A DNA stretch of 64,000 nt from the NCBI GenBank assembly GCA_023313575.1, contig JAJTTP010000011.1:930001-994000 (forward strand). The letters are read 5' to 3'. The notes beneath the pieces were generated by a model. It had not been told where the DNA came from and did not search any database. It saw only the letters and a program-made list of their open reading frames with translations. Shown piece after piece: positions 21,554-34,249 of this stretch (position 1 is its first letter; each line of letters opens with the position of its first letter). Origin of the DNA: Eutypella sp. D-1 (taxonomy: Eukaryota; Ascomycota; Sordariomycetes; Xylariales; Diatrypaceae). Position numbers and translations under genes: made by a program.

Positions 21554-24500
21554 TTAGAAGAACTGGCCCTCGCCGTTGACACCAGGAGGCAGGTTGGCGC
21601 CCGGGTAGGTCTGGTAGGTGTTCATGCGGGGCGGCTGCGGAGGGGCACTCGGAGGATTGGCCATATTGACATTAGTGTAAGCCATCTGACCACGGCCACC
21701 ATTGATACCATTATGGCCGTTGTGGCCGCCGTGGCCACCGTGACTGCCATGGCTGTGGCGACCATGGCCATGACGGTTGTTGGCACCGTTGGGTCCATTC
21801 ATACCACTGGGTCCGTTGATACCACTTGGGCCGTTGGGGTAACCGCCAGAAGGGAGCACAGGCTGGTTTGGCATACTGCCACGGACAGGGAGTGGGATCG
21901 TCTGGACAGGGATCTGACCTTGAGTAGGGTCGGCCGGGGTAGCCTGGCCACTGGAGCTTGCAGTACGAGTGTCGTGCTGCTGGATCTTGGCTTGGAGGCG
22001 GCGACCGTACGGCGTAGTGCGGATGCCAGGAAGAAGAGGTCGGATAGCCTCGACGATTTGATGCTTCATGTGGAATGTAGCATGCTCCAGAGCAGTCTGC
22101 ACGACATAGTTGCCAAATGAATCCCGAAGGTGGCGTTCCATTTCGCCGGGCGTCAGAAGCTCCTGGGCCATCATGTCCTTGGATGTATCTGAGGAGCACC
22201 GCAGGCATTTCTCAATCACGTTCGAGCTGAACTTGTGGCGGGAGAGCATGTTGATCTTGCCGCCAAATTGGCGTACAAGAGGCTCAGTGAACGCAGTCTC
22301 GTTGAGGTCAATGATGTACTGAACGACATAGTTGCCGAAGGGATCCTGTACCAAGCGCAAAGCATTTTCGGTGATTCTCGAGATCAGCCACACCTTCTGT
22401 TCACCAGAGGCGTGGTCTATGCACCTTTGAAGGACACAGCAGCCGTGACGATGGGTGCCCACATCGATGCAACGATTGCCGACAGCACTGAAAATAAACT
22501 GGGCATCGGCGGCCGACAGCTTGTTCAGGCATTTCTGGATCACGTGGTTGCCATTGAGGTCCTGGATAAGATCGACAACTTGGTTCTGCAGTGCGCCAAT
22601 GATAATCTGAACCTGAGTCGGGGTATTGACGAACTCGATCATCTTCTGCAGAGCGCGCGTGCCATGCTGGTTGAGGGCAATGCTGACCATATCAGTAGCG
22701 GCGTTCTGGATCAAGACCGTGCGTTCTTGGTCGTTACAAAACTCCAAGAGTTTCTGGCACAAATAGTTGCCAAAAGGATCAGTCATCAGCTCGATAACGT
22801 GCGTGTTGGTCTCCAACCAAATCATGTGCACCTGGTCAGGTACACGGTTTTCAAGCTGCTTCTGAAGGTATCGGCAACCGTGCTGGTCCTTGCAGAGGTT
22901 GTAGATGCTACCAACAACTTGCTCCAGGGGGAGGTTGTGAAAGCGGCTCATAGCTAAAGCAGAGATGTTAGTTTAAACGACTATATTAACACCTGTAGCA
23001 AAAGCTTACCTTCACTATCCTGCAGTCTACGCTGCTGAATGACGCGCTGCTGCGAGTCCCGGGGAGTGGCCTGGTTCGGGTGTGCCGGGGATTGACCGCC
23101 ATGGATTGCATTCTGGTACACAGCGCCAAAGCCCGCGTAGTTCTGAGGCGGGTAGCCATTCAGGTTCATGTTTTGCATACCCATGGCAAGCATGGGAAGG
23201 TTGTTGTATCCATTACCGTTGGGACCGGGGCCCGGACCGGGACCAGGGCCGGTAGTAGGAGGCTGGTAGCTGTTAGAACCATAGTAAGGAGGATAACCTG
23301 TCACGGGGGCAGGTGAGGTAACGGCCGGAGCAGTAGATGCAGGACCCTGAGTAGCGGGCTGACCAGCGGCGAAGGTAGGGGCATTGCCTTGCAACTGGGA
23401 TGAAATTGAGGGGAAGGCTCCAGCCTGGCTCACGTTGGCATGGACATCTCCGGAAAGCTCTCTGCTGTGGCGTTTGGTAGCACCCGGGGGGATGCGACCG
23501 ATGCTAGCATTGTGGTTGTGGAAATGCTGCTGGGCATGAGCATTGGCAGAGGCAGAGGCAGGACCGGGCGCTGGAGTGACCCCAACGTTCTTAACAGTAG
23601 GGATGTCATTAGATGAAAAGGAGGTTTGCAACTTGGGCGGAGTCGCAGGGACCTGGGTAGTGGCAGGTGCCATGGCAGACGGGGTGTTACTACCGTCCGA
23701 AGAAGGCATTGTGATGTCCTTGAATTGTTGATTCAAGTCAAGTGAGTGACGGAAGGGACGATTGCCGTAGGGCTTCGTTTCTATAGCACTAGGCTGGTTA
23801 GAGGTCGTTGATGTCTCACTTCCAATTTGAGTAGAAGTGAGGCTGGTCAGACTCTGTTGCTGACGGTGACGTGAGATATTGCCCCAGCCGTTGGTGCTGG
23901 AGCTTTCTGCGTTGGCAAGTTGAGAGGCTAGATCTGCCGCTGCAGAGGAAGCAGACAACTACAATGGAAGTCAAGTTAGATACGGCGGGCGACGTTTATG
24001 ATGTACGGTTCTTAGTAGGTGGGGGGATTAAAAGGACGGCGGTACAGAAGTACAACAGGAAGAAGGGAAGGTAGAGTAAGTGAATTTCAGATCAAGTAGT
24101 TCTAGGAAACTAGGAAACTGATGATTGAAGAAATCAAAAGTAGGGAAGGTTATGAAAGAGGTGAACCAGAGTGGGAGTTTACACCCTCGGTCGCATGTTA
24201 GAAGAAAGTGGGAGTGTTGTGGTTGTGGGAAGGAAAGTGAAATGGAAAGTGGAAGGTTCAGGGTTTTCTTTTCCTCTTTTTTAGATCGAAATTTTTGTGT
24301 GCAGTGTGCTGTAGTAGGTAAATAGAAAAGAAGCAGACAGTCCAGAAATTGGATAACACATAAACGGTGGTTATTCCAAAGTCGCGTGCCTTCCTTATTT
24401 CATTGGTAGTACACGGGCTTCAAGTAAACATGAAACACTTAATGGGTAGGTACGAAGGTACTAACTAAACCTGCAGGCCTTGTAATAGGTGCTGGCATAG

Positions 24501-27118
24501 GCAATCACATTCGTAGGCAGACCCTATGATTAGGAGATGAGAAGGCCGCTGAAGGATATCCCAGACTGCATCCACTGACTCACATCCTTGGTATCATGGG
24601 AAAGGTATGAAAAATCACCAGAGCTACTTACCACGTTGGGATTACCCTTCTGGGCGTAGAGTTGAGGGAAGCTGTCCTCAGCTATTCCGGCCTTCACAGC
24701 AGAGTAGGTCGCAGAATCTACTGTGCTGTCGTCGTCCCTGAAGAGGAAACCAGCAGCATTGGTCTGGTCAATATTATCGTAGAGGTTCCCGCGACGTGTC
24801 ACAGGTAATGAATATCGGTTAAGGCTAGGTGGAAGGTTGGGTTAGTGATATGTTGTAGAGGTGGTGAAGGTCCAAAGATTTGTGTTCCAGAGAGAATATG
24901 AGGGTTACTGGTGAAGATTCTATTCTTTGGAATAAAAGTGAAGATGTGGTAAGTTAAGTTGGGATGAAGGAGGACTGCGGGGTGGGAGGTGACTTGTGAC
25001 TTGTGACTTGTTTGGAAGTGGGAAAAGTGGATAAAGGAGGTTCAACGGGAAAGTACACAGGTATAGGCACCTCCTTCCCACAGCAAATATTAACTTGATC
25101 AATATGTAGAGGGAAGTCGGTATGTATGTTTTAGAGGTATGAAGTAGTGGCAGGGGAGATCAAATCAAGTTGTTGTCCAGGTGAAGTGATTCAGGAACCA
25201 ATACCCCCCTGGCAGCATACACCACAGCAGAAATAACCGTGGAATGCCTCCTGGACACTCTTCCGTATCAAAAGTGAGATATTGAGGTCAACAAGACGTT
25301 AAGGTGCAAGAATTTCAAGGTACAATCAAGTCGGTATGTATCAAGTGTCAAAGTATGCAGGTTAGAATGGGTCCAGGGGTAGAAAGGAGATTTGTGTTGG
25401 TGTGGTGATAACGTATTGGGGAAGACGTTTGAGGAAAAGTGTACAATTTCCCTTGTACCGAGCCCACTCACGTGCAATAATGAAGGGGCAGGAAGATAGG
25501 AGAGAAGAGAATGGAAGGTAGTAGGGCAATGGTAATAATTAGGTAGGTAGGGTACTCAGGTGGCCCAATGAGGTGAGTATGGTGAAGTGTTGAATATTTC
25601 CCTTGGATATGCCCTCCTGAGGATTCTGTCACCCAGGTCTTTGAACCGACGAAGTCCAATATTGGAAACACCGGCTGGGAGACTTCCTTGTGAACAATGT
25701 TGAGCAGTCTGCTAGAGTCGCCCCTGCCACAATCACAGAAGTAGCACCCACAATTACCCAGATATCTTAACAGACTACCTCCAGGGCTGGCTTTGGTTGA
25801 CCTATGGTCGCACCTACTTGACGTGACCTGCCTGCATATCGAAGGCAGCAACACTGAAAGGGCCAAGTAGAATACTTTCAAGGTACCAACAACGGTAAGT
25901 TGGACCCACCCATCCATAGGGGTACCTAGGTATAGATGAATGCAAACATGGAAGGAAAACAATAACGACAGAAAAAAAGGCAAATCAAATCAAACTTGAT
26001 CACTTACGCATTAGTTGATCGATGACTAGTCGGATCTTGCCTCAGTGCTTCTTCTTTCTCATCCTCATCGCTGTTCCTTCTCGAGCCCGGAACTGACCGA
26101 GAGGGCAATTGATCAAAGGTGAACATCGACTGCACCGGGCCTGAAGGCGACGCGAGTTGGGAGCCGGACCTTGAAGGCCGATTGAATGTCCCGGCCGGGG
26201 ACACCAGACTCGAAGTCGAGTACCGGTTAGGCCTCGAGAACATTGACGGGAAGCCTGAACTCATCTCCCTGTACTCAGGGGGCGTTGTCGGCTCGGACTG
26301 GTGGCCCGTCAAGTTCAACCCGCTTCCCCGCCCTAGCTCCTCCTGCATCTGGGCGATATCGAACTCCTCTCGGAGCTGTTGTTGGTCAAGCTTTTGCATT
26401 TCGGCTTCGAAACGCCGTCTCTGCTCTCGGATCCTCTCATACTCGAGCTTCCTTTTCTCTAGCTGCGTCTGCTGTCAGTAATTGATGTTGCGACTTAGTT
26501 GATGGTGATCGGGACTCGGCTGCGGTGCATGTGGTGGTGTCACAGCTGGATGACACGTAAACCACTCCGAAAGATAAGTCCCGAAGAAACGAAGGCTGCG
26601 GCTTACCAATTGGACTTTATACTGGGTCTATGTTGGCAAGAGTCAGTCAATAGTTTCACAGGGGCAAGACACTGAGGTAGGGGAGGGGCCGATCGAGAGA
26701 CATTTCCTGCCCCTTGGGGGGCATAAGCTCTAGCAAGGCTAGACACTCAGACCCCCCCAAATGCATCCTTCTCTGCGCCCTTGCGCTGCAGCCCCTCATT
26801 GTACCTCAGCCGGCCCCCCTCCTATAACATCATTTCGTGTTATATTTTTATCATAGGCGGACTTACGGCGACATAGTCTTGAGGTTCAGGCAATCGCTGG
26901 GTAGTTATAGTGGACAATGTTGGTACACGCCCCGAGTCCGTGGTGAATCGACGGGGCAAGGTAGTTCGAGGATCTTGGGAAGAGGCGGGCATGGGTTGGG
27001 GCAGCTTGGCCGCGTTGCCACCGCCGCCTCCGCTGCCGTTCCTCTGTGGTGAGACAAGAGAATTCATCGTCACTTCGTTCATGGGAGACTGTTGGGCGCG
27101 AAATCGGTAATCGTCCAT
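21554..27118 (-). CDS. Pumilio-family RNA-binding protein, Puf4-like
   Basis: Six exons, 26867-27118, 26607-26627, 26008-26462, 24632-24824, 23010-23958 and 21554-22953, join in phase to about 1089 residues (the third exon could start 9 bases earlier). The start MDDYRFRAQQ and the blocks TLPRRFTTDSGRVPTL, GHQSEPTTPPEYRE, SVPGSRRNSDEDEKEE and HRSTNA|LNRYSLP are typical of long ascomycete PUF proteins. Eight PUF repeats start near residue 640. Their base-contacting triplets read C-R-Q, N-Y-Q, T-R-Q, N-H-Q, C-C-Q, N-Y-Q, S-N-E and N-Y-Q, with the HGTRALQ and HRHGCCVLQ signatures I associate with yeast Puf4. Such proteins bind UGUA elements in 3' UTRs and promote deadenylation and decay in the cytoplasm. 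Introns 3 (1183 nt) and 4 (673 nt) are unusually long, and exon 2 is only 21 nt. Confidence 0.93.
24825..26007 (-). other. 1183-nt intron of the PUF gene
   Basis: The flanking exons join HRSTNA to LNRYSLP exactly, with donor GTAAGT (26002-26007) and acceptor CCTAG (24825-24829), so the interval is a single large intron. It contains a GTGACTT tandem (24989-25010) and a GGTACCTAGGTATAG motif (25921-25935). No coding exon is recognisable inside. Confidence 0.7.
24989..25010. repeat. Heptamer tandem repeat
   Basis: Three perfect copies of GTGACTT, within the large PUF intron. Confidence 0.85.
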
Positions 27119-30100
27119 CGTTTCTCCGTATTGGTACAATGCGTTTTTGCGTCTCGTTCGTACAGCTCGTGCAGTTCGTACAGGTCTTCGTTATCTTCTT
27201 CTTCCTCGGCGGTCAACAGGTTCTATACACTGCAAGTCGCGGCAGAAGAGCGTACCATCTCAGTCAGCCACAGCACCCAAAAATACACACAACAGGACAT
27301 GCGCCATAATAGGACGAAAAACTTCAAGAGAAAAACCGGTGCCAACTAATGCGGTTCACTCGAAGTGCAATACGTGGAGTGTATGTGTGTGTCATGCTAT
27401 ACTGTAAAGGACTCGCGCGCGGCATCCCGGTTACGTTGTTGGCGCAGCTTTAGCGTTTCTTCCCGGCACTCTGCTGCGCCGCCGGGACACACTGGCCGGT
27501 GATGCCTCGTCGGGTGGTCAGAGTGTTTGGGGAGGGGTGTGAGGGGTGTGTGCGGCCGTTGCGTTTGAGACTATGTGAACTCGGGAAGGGACTCGACTAG
27601 AGGCATACGCATTCGGCAATCAATGACTTGGTTTTTCTTTGGCTTCGCTCACCTTTAAGAATGAACAACAACAATTACAGCACAGATACACAGGCAGACA
27701 GGAATCGCGGAACAACTGCCCAGAGCGCCAAGTAGCGGCCCAGCAACGAAACGAGAGGATGAGTTTTTTGACTTTCGATATTCTTTCCTCCCCTTCTGTT
27801 TTCTCGCACAGGAAGAGAGAGAGACAGGAAGAGAAAGAAGAAAAAAAGGGAATCACAGAATGCAAAAGAGTGTGGAGTTCTTGTGTGCGGCTAGAAGAAT
27901 AAAAGTAATAGCAAAAGTTAGAGAAGGCCTAAATCAATCAATCAATGGCCCTCTTGTCATTTGATTGACGAAGCCACACATATGCACACACACGCACCAC
28001 ACATACTACTACACTACACCATACATGTAGGTACTTTTGGGTTGGGCAGGCTGGGCAGGCTGGGTAAGGAGGTACGGTGATATGATGAATAGAGGTAGGT
28101 AATAGGCAAAAAGTAGGTAGGCAAAAGATAGGTAGAATAGTAGTAGTATAGGCAATGCAGGTAGGTATGCTATGCAGAGAGTGTGTGATGATGAGAGACA
28201 AGCATGGGCATAATACACATGGACAGACCAAACATGTTGCCCCAACCCGATCCAATCCAATTCAGTCCAATCACGAATGTCTGTTTTGATGCTGCTACTG
28301 TTGCGGCTGGTGCTGTTGTTGCTGTTGCACCCACAGCATCCTACAGGCTGGGCTGGGCTGGGCTGGCTGACAGGGAAGCGCGAAAAGAGAATGAGGAGGC
28401 GGCGTCGGATGGCAGGACCTCAAGAGTTTGAACAACTTGATGAGTGAGCAACTACACTAAATATGACTACCTACCTGCCTACGTACGGGCTAAATCCCAT
28501 CTAACCGTCCACCACTTATGGAAGAAAAAAATCCCTGTAGAAAAAGTCTAGCAGTGGCTAAACTGCATACAGCGCGGGCGGGCGTACCAACACCAGCGGT
28601 GACGGTGACTTTATGGGTTGGCTTTAGTTAACTAGGTGTCGGACTGTCCCTGGCTACTTCTGACTCTTAGTCTGCTAGTTAGTCTAAATCCAATGCGCTA
28701 ACAACTTTGAACCATCCCGAAGTCTAGTGTATTCCAGGTTATTTATGGGTATGGATAAGTTGCGAAGTCACATCCATGAATGGAACCATTTTCATCCATT
28801 TTGGCCACGGTCACAGGCAAACAGGCTTGCAGGCTTACGGCATAATTAAGGCCATAATTAACCGTAGTTACAGTAAATCTTCTTTAGTACATACTCGATA
28901 TAGATTAGCGTATTCGTCTCCCAATGTTAGTCACTTACATGGAGATCTATTACACCAAGGTAGTACGGGATAGTTGTCTGGCTGTCGCTTTCTTCCTCTA
29001 GTGTTTTTTTTTCTTCTTCTTTCCTTTCCGTTCCCCTCTGATGTTTCTTAGAAAGGCGGAAACGAGAGCCCCAAACAGGCAGTTAGCAAGGAGACTGTGG
29101 ATTCGGGATCTCGTTTCTGGGGAGTAGCGAATTGGCCAGACCTGAATTGGTGTTGTAGGTGATAGTATTTAATATGTCCCCGAATGGGACAGTAGCTGAC
29201 TGATTACCCAATCCATCATTTCTTCCCCTGGACCCCCCTTGAACAATTGGTGTCGTCAGCAGATACAGAAGCTTGATGTCACGTCCCGGCCCGGAAGGTG
29301 TTTTTAAGCTCTAGGCGTTCGGTCCCGTCCAGATTCCCCGGGTATAACTATTGTGTTTATGAGTACTAGTATGAGGAGCGACATTCAAGATTTGTCCTTA
29401 ACGATCCGGGCCGATATTTCTCTCGTGGACACAACGAACGGTTATTGACTGGTAAGGTAGATTGGTAGGGTAGGTAGGTAGAGACTTGGCCTGGCCCACC
29501 TATGAGAAGGCGGGAAGAAGTTCGCATGTTTCAGCGAAACTTGCAGGAACGACGAAGTGGCGGCTTCACCAGCACCATTATATATTTCTTAAGTAGCCGA
29601 CCAACTTCAAACCGTTTATCGATACTTACGTTTCCATTACTCGGTTCGCGGCTCGTCTCGAGGAGATACATTAGATTAATTGGGTGTTTGTATCCCCACC
29701 CGGATACCCTGATGTTTGTGACTGTTCATGCCAGTATGGAGCGGGCCATCATCGAGCCAGGCAGCCAGGCAGGAGACGATCGATCCGCCGTCACTTTGTT
29801 TCAACCGGAGAGGGGGGCATTTGGGAGGTGACGGGGAAGCGGTGAGGGCTGGTCTCACCATAGGTTACTCCGTACCGGAGCCCATCCTGCGGGCGGTTGG
29901 GCGGCTCGCTGTCATGGTCGTGTATATGCATGTAGGTACGGTACCTACGTGTATCACCCCATCTAGTCTACCTAGGTAGGTAGTGCGGGGGATGGGTTGC
30001 AAGGATTACGATCACAACCTCACTAGTAAATGTGATTCATCTAATATGATAGTGTGCAGTCTTAAAAAAAGAAGACGTCGGGATTAGCTTACTACCTTGA

Positions 30101-33100
30101 GTAGATAGCCTGAGACGGATTAAAAAGCGAGGGATATTAGTCGATTCAGAATTTTCATAGGGAAAGCTGGCCGTCGTTCATTAATGTACTCAATAAGTAG
30201 CCAAGAGATTCTTACATTAACTGCCCCGGTTCACATATAAGAAAGGGGCGCGATGAGGCAGTGTAACAGTGCATCCAAAATCCAGCCAGAGCAGCGCCGT
30301 GCCGCAGTACCTCTCCTCCTAGGAGACGGGACGTATCACAAACTTGAGTAGTACGAGCAGACAGCTCAGTCAGACGAGAAGCACCCTTTCTGACCCACTT
30401 TAGAAAAGTCCCCATCATTCGCAGAGATCTCGCCAATTTCATGGATTGTTTGTTCGTCAGACGGCGGAGCTCGTCATTGTTGATATGAGGGTGCAGTATA
30501 CACTATCGGCATTGTCGATCTAGTGTGGCGTTAGAGTAACGTGGCGGCTACGTGGGTCGCCTGGCCTCATGCATCTACATAGTAGTCTACCAAGGGTCTA
30601 CTCTAAACTATGTTCCGGACCGTTGTGCATCTGGTTGTTCGATACATGACTCCGCAGCTTGGACAAGTACAACATCATACGTGCGAAAGCCATCTGGCGC
30701 CGGGCATCGAAATGTTGAGTGAGACAAAAGCTTAAAGTCCCGCCATGTCGGGCGTCCCTGCGAAGGGCATGCAATGTGTGTAGTACATACATAGAAAAGC
30801 AGGATAAGGGTACCTATCATAGACGTCCTTTACCGCACTAACCATAAAGTCTCATTGACCTCGCTGGCTGCCGTTGCCTGTATAAATGAAGTGGTGGTGG
30901 CGGGGGGAGAGGGGGGGCAAGAGCAGTTGAGTGGCTATATCTGCAACGGGTTGCTCGAGGGGTCGAGTTGGGAATCGAACTTGCACGTACGAAATAGGCA
31001 TGTAATAAGACTGACTACCCCAGTCTCCATATTGAAACCCCCGATGCAGCTTTGGAGATCCGCCTCGTTGCCCTAAGCCCTTGGGCCCGCCCCTCCACAT
31101 ACATACTACTTCTTGCGTAGCGCGGCTGCCGGTACCGGTGCCGCCCAAGGACGGAACCGGGAGGTTGGGCTTCAAATGATATACATTGCGTACATCGACC
31201 TAGAACCTTATAGAATAGAAAGCCCGGGTCGTCTTTTTCAGTGTGCCAATCTTCTGCCATGTGGCCAGCAGTCGTCTACACGGCAGACAGATAGAAATTC
31301 AGAGAGACGTGAAATCGTGCACCTACCTTCAGTTGGACCAGATAACCGAGGCCGTCGAGCCGTCTCGTGTCCCCGGACTTCCTAACCCTTACTCTACTAT
31401 GTAAGGCAGAGCACGTAACGGGCCCCGGGCCATTGAGGTCGAAGATAAAGTGGCCAAGAAAAACGATCTCGTGTAGCGTCTGGGGAACGCCGTGGGAGGT
31501 CGCCAGTCTCCCTCTCAGCCCGGGGACTCACTCATGCATCCGTTTGCTTGCAGCTCATAGTCCAGATGGCCCCCCGGCGGCTGACAAGGTGGGTTGAGTC
31601 CGTAGTGAGTGGCGACTTTAGAACGTCACTCGTGCGGAGGGGAGGACGTTCCAACCCACGCTGCGATGTGGCTTTGCTCTGAAGTACATAGTCACCTACG
31701 TAGTGCAAGAAACATGTTGGGTATCGGCTGGCCTGGTTCTTTTCTGGTTTTCACAAGGTTGTGCGTTCGTATGCAAGGAAAACGGGACTCCACTCGTGTT
31801 GCACACACACCGACTTTTTGCCCTGGCTTCTTCACGCCCTTTTTAGTGCAGCAGAGTAGCCATTAGGGATGCATGTTGTCAGAAAAGAACCCATAGGTGC
31901 CCCGTCATTTAATAGAGAGACCCCCGATCCCTCCATGTATGTAGAAGTGAGAGCCGGCAGCTGCTGCATGACATCTTAGTTACGCCCCGAGATCTCGTCG
32001 GACGTGCTTTTGTAGCTAAAATGGTGTGGAATAAACCCGGGAAACTATATACCCTGGTAATAATGGCTGTTGACGAGAATGTATAACGTGGGGAATGGAT
32101 GGTATATACAGGCGAGAAACGCTACTACCAGTCTTACCAACGACATGTCAGCCACATGACCAGATACGGGATTCCGAAGGTGCTGACAAGAGCCGGTATA
32201 GCTCGACCTTTCAATCCGGCCAAGCATGGTTCTAGACTGTATCAGGCAGGGAGATCTTCGCGGGTCTGGAACTGACAAGTGAGTATTAAACGCGAAACAT
32301 AACAGGCAGGTCTTCGTCGATCGAATGCAAGTGACCAAAAGGGCACGGGGAGAGGGGGAGAGGATAATAATCGCATTGTCATATTCGCCGTTGCTTTTAC
32401 TGCCGCCCCTCTTCCCCCAACATTCTACACGCTGAGGTCGTCGCCTCCAGCATCAGAATCAGAACCACAACTCATCGGCCCCTCCTCCGCCTAGTCTCTG
32501 CTTAGCGCGCAGTAAAATGCCCCATGCCAAGGCATATACAGGGATTGTCGATTAAGTGTTTCCTCGCCCAGCCGATGACGATTCGCTGACTGGCACAGAA
32601 GTGGAGGTGGAGATTGGACGAGGGACGAGGAGACCGCGGTTCCTGCTATTATGATTTCGTAGTTCTCGACCCAGGGGCACGTGTGGAGTTGCGTGTTGGG
32701 TGTAAAAAGCAATATATTTTTGACGAGATAAAGAGGTAATAGGTAGGTTAGGCAGGTAACTGAATCACGTATATGCCTACCTACGGGCCCAAGTGGATGC
32801 AAGTCAACAAGAGAACTTTATAATCCGGCACCCTCCTGCATGACGCACTGCAGCAGAATGCAAGCTGCATGCAAGAGCCAGAAAAGGGGGTGGGAGGAGA
32901 ATGAAGGGGAAAAGGGGGGGCCAACAACGCGGGCTTGGAAGAGAGGCTTTCTTGCTCTGATAGATATTTTGTCGTAGTACTAGGTAATCTCGTTATGGGT
33001 ATGAATAGGTGGGTGGATGGAGGGGCAGAGAAAGAAAAGCAACAGCAACAATAATTTTATAAGGCGAGTCGGCTCTGGCGTAGCATGGACAGCTAGAATA

Positions 33101-34249
33101 GGAGAATTCGGTGAGTATCTGGATCATGAATGATACGGGAAAGGGATCGACGCCCCTCCCATTTTTACTGTTTACGAAATATCACTAGAATCATTACCTG
33201 CCTTGACCAAAACACAGTACACACGCCGTGCCACCACAACAGTAAGATACATCATACGATGAAGCTTACGAAGAGACAGTCAAGTTGACGCGATTTTTTG
33301 CCGATCTCCAAGCCTCTTCTCAAGTCGATCCGGATCCAAGAGAACTGTCGCTTCGGGTCCAAAGAAGAGAGGATGCCTTCTAAGAGGGGTACTAATACGT
33401 ATTGGATGGCGGGGAATTTCTACCTATGGCCTGATGCGGCTGACAGGGCTCGGTTTCCTCTTCCGAGACTATCGGAGATTATCACCGCAACAACTGCCAA
33501 CCACAATCGTGCTGACATATGTAGGAGTGTAACTAACCACTTGGGTTAGGTATAGGTAGGTGCCCTACATAGGTATCTCTAATAAAATATCATAGTACGT
33601 CCTTGGCGCTGGATATCATGAGTCTCTGCTGTGAAGCAAACGAGTGGACATTGTGTTGTACTTGGACATCTCTAAGGGTGGATCCGGTATTGCGGTTAGT
33701 CACATTTCTTGTGCTTTGAAGTCACCACCTAGGCATGGTTTGGTCTCAATAGGATTTTTGACAATAAGCAGACATACATAATATGAAGTTTGGTACATAG
33801 AGACCTCAGGGGGCTGGTAGTTATGGAGTCAGCTGTTGTATGCTATATGTGCGAAGTAGGTACCTACTGACTAGGTATGTAAGTAGGTATCATGTAGGTA
33901 CTTAGTCCATGGAACAATCAGTGGACGTAGGTGGGGAGTAAAATAACCTATTGAGGCTTTAGTTGCTTATGTAAGTACACCAGCCTTATCAAAGCTTGAT
34001 AAGCTGATAGGGCGATTTTTACATTGGTGGGGGTTCTAAAAGAGCTCTGGAGCTTCTGCATACATTTAGTACTTATTTATAACGCCTTTACAAGGAACAA
34101 TTCAGGCCAAGGCTGATCTCGACGGTTTCGAGTCACATGCATTTGCGCTCGCTTCTTTCTAAACAACAGCAACAGCGACGGCCTCAATGTCAAGGGAAGA
34201 CTATACTTGATTATGAAGTTGAGACCCGCCTCTGAATCCCGTCGTCAAA
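27119..34249. other. 7.1-kb region without a recognisable gene
   Basis: This is the largest gap in the window. It contains the upstream side of the PUF gene on the left and of RPC2 on the right. I see GTAGGTA/CCTAGGTA motifs (28029, 28161, 28463-28486, 29933-29983, 33544-33570, 33855-33905), short CTG/GGGCT repeats at 28290-28370 and pyrimidine-rich tracts. No frame exceeds about 110 codons, none resembles a known protein, and no transposase, reverse transcriptase or terminal repeats are evident. Confidence 0.5.
33855..33905. repeat. Cluster of TAGGTA motifs
   Basis: AGTAGGTACCTACTG is followed by CTAGGTATG, AGTAGGTATCATGTAGGTAC: four or five TAGGTA units within 50 bases, including a TAGGTACCTA palindrome. 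Confidence 0.7.

Noticed and set aside
25468..25983. 171-codon frame on the minus strand inside the PUF intron
   Set aside because: The adjoining exons encode continuous conserved PUF sequence; the frame starts with ATG only by chance and has no recognisable protein.
30960..31040. tRNA-like B-box (GTTCGATTC on the minus strand)
   Set aside because: The T-stem does not pair (GCAAG against CCCAA), and no matching acceptor stem or anticodon arm is found.
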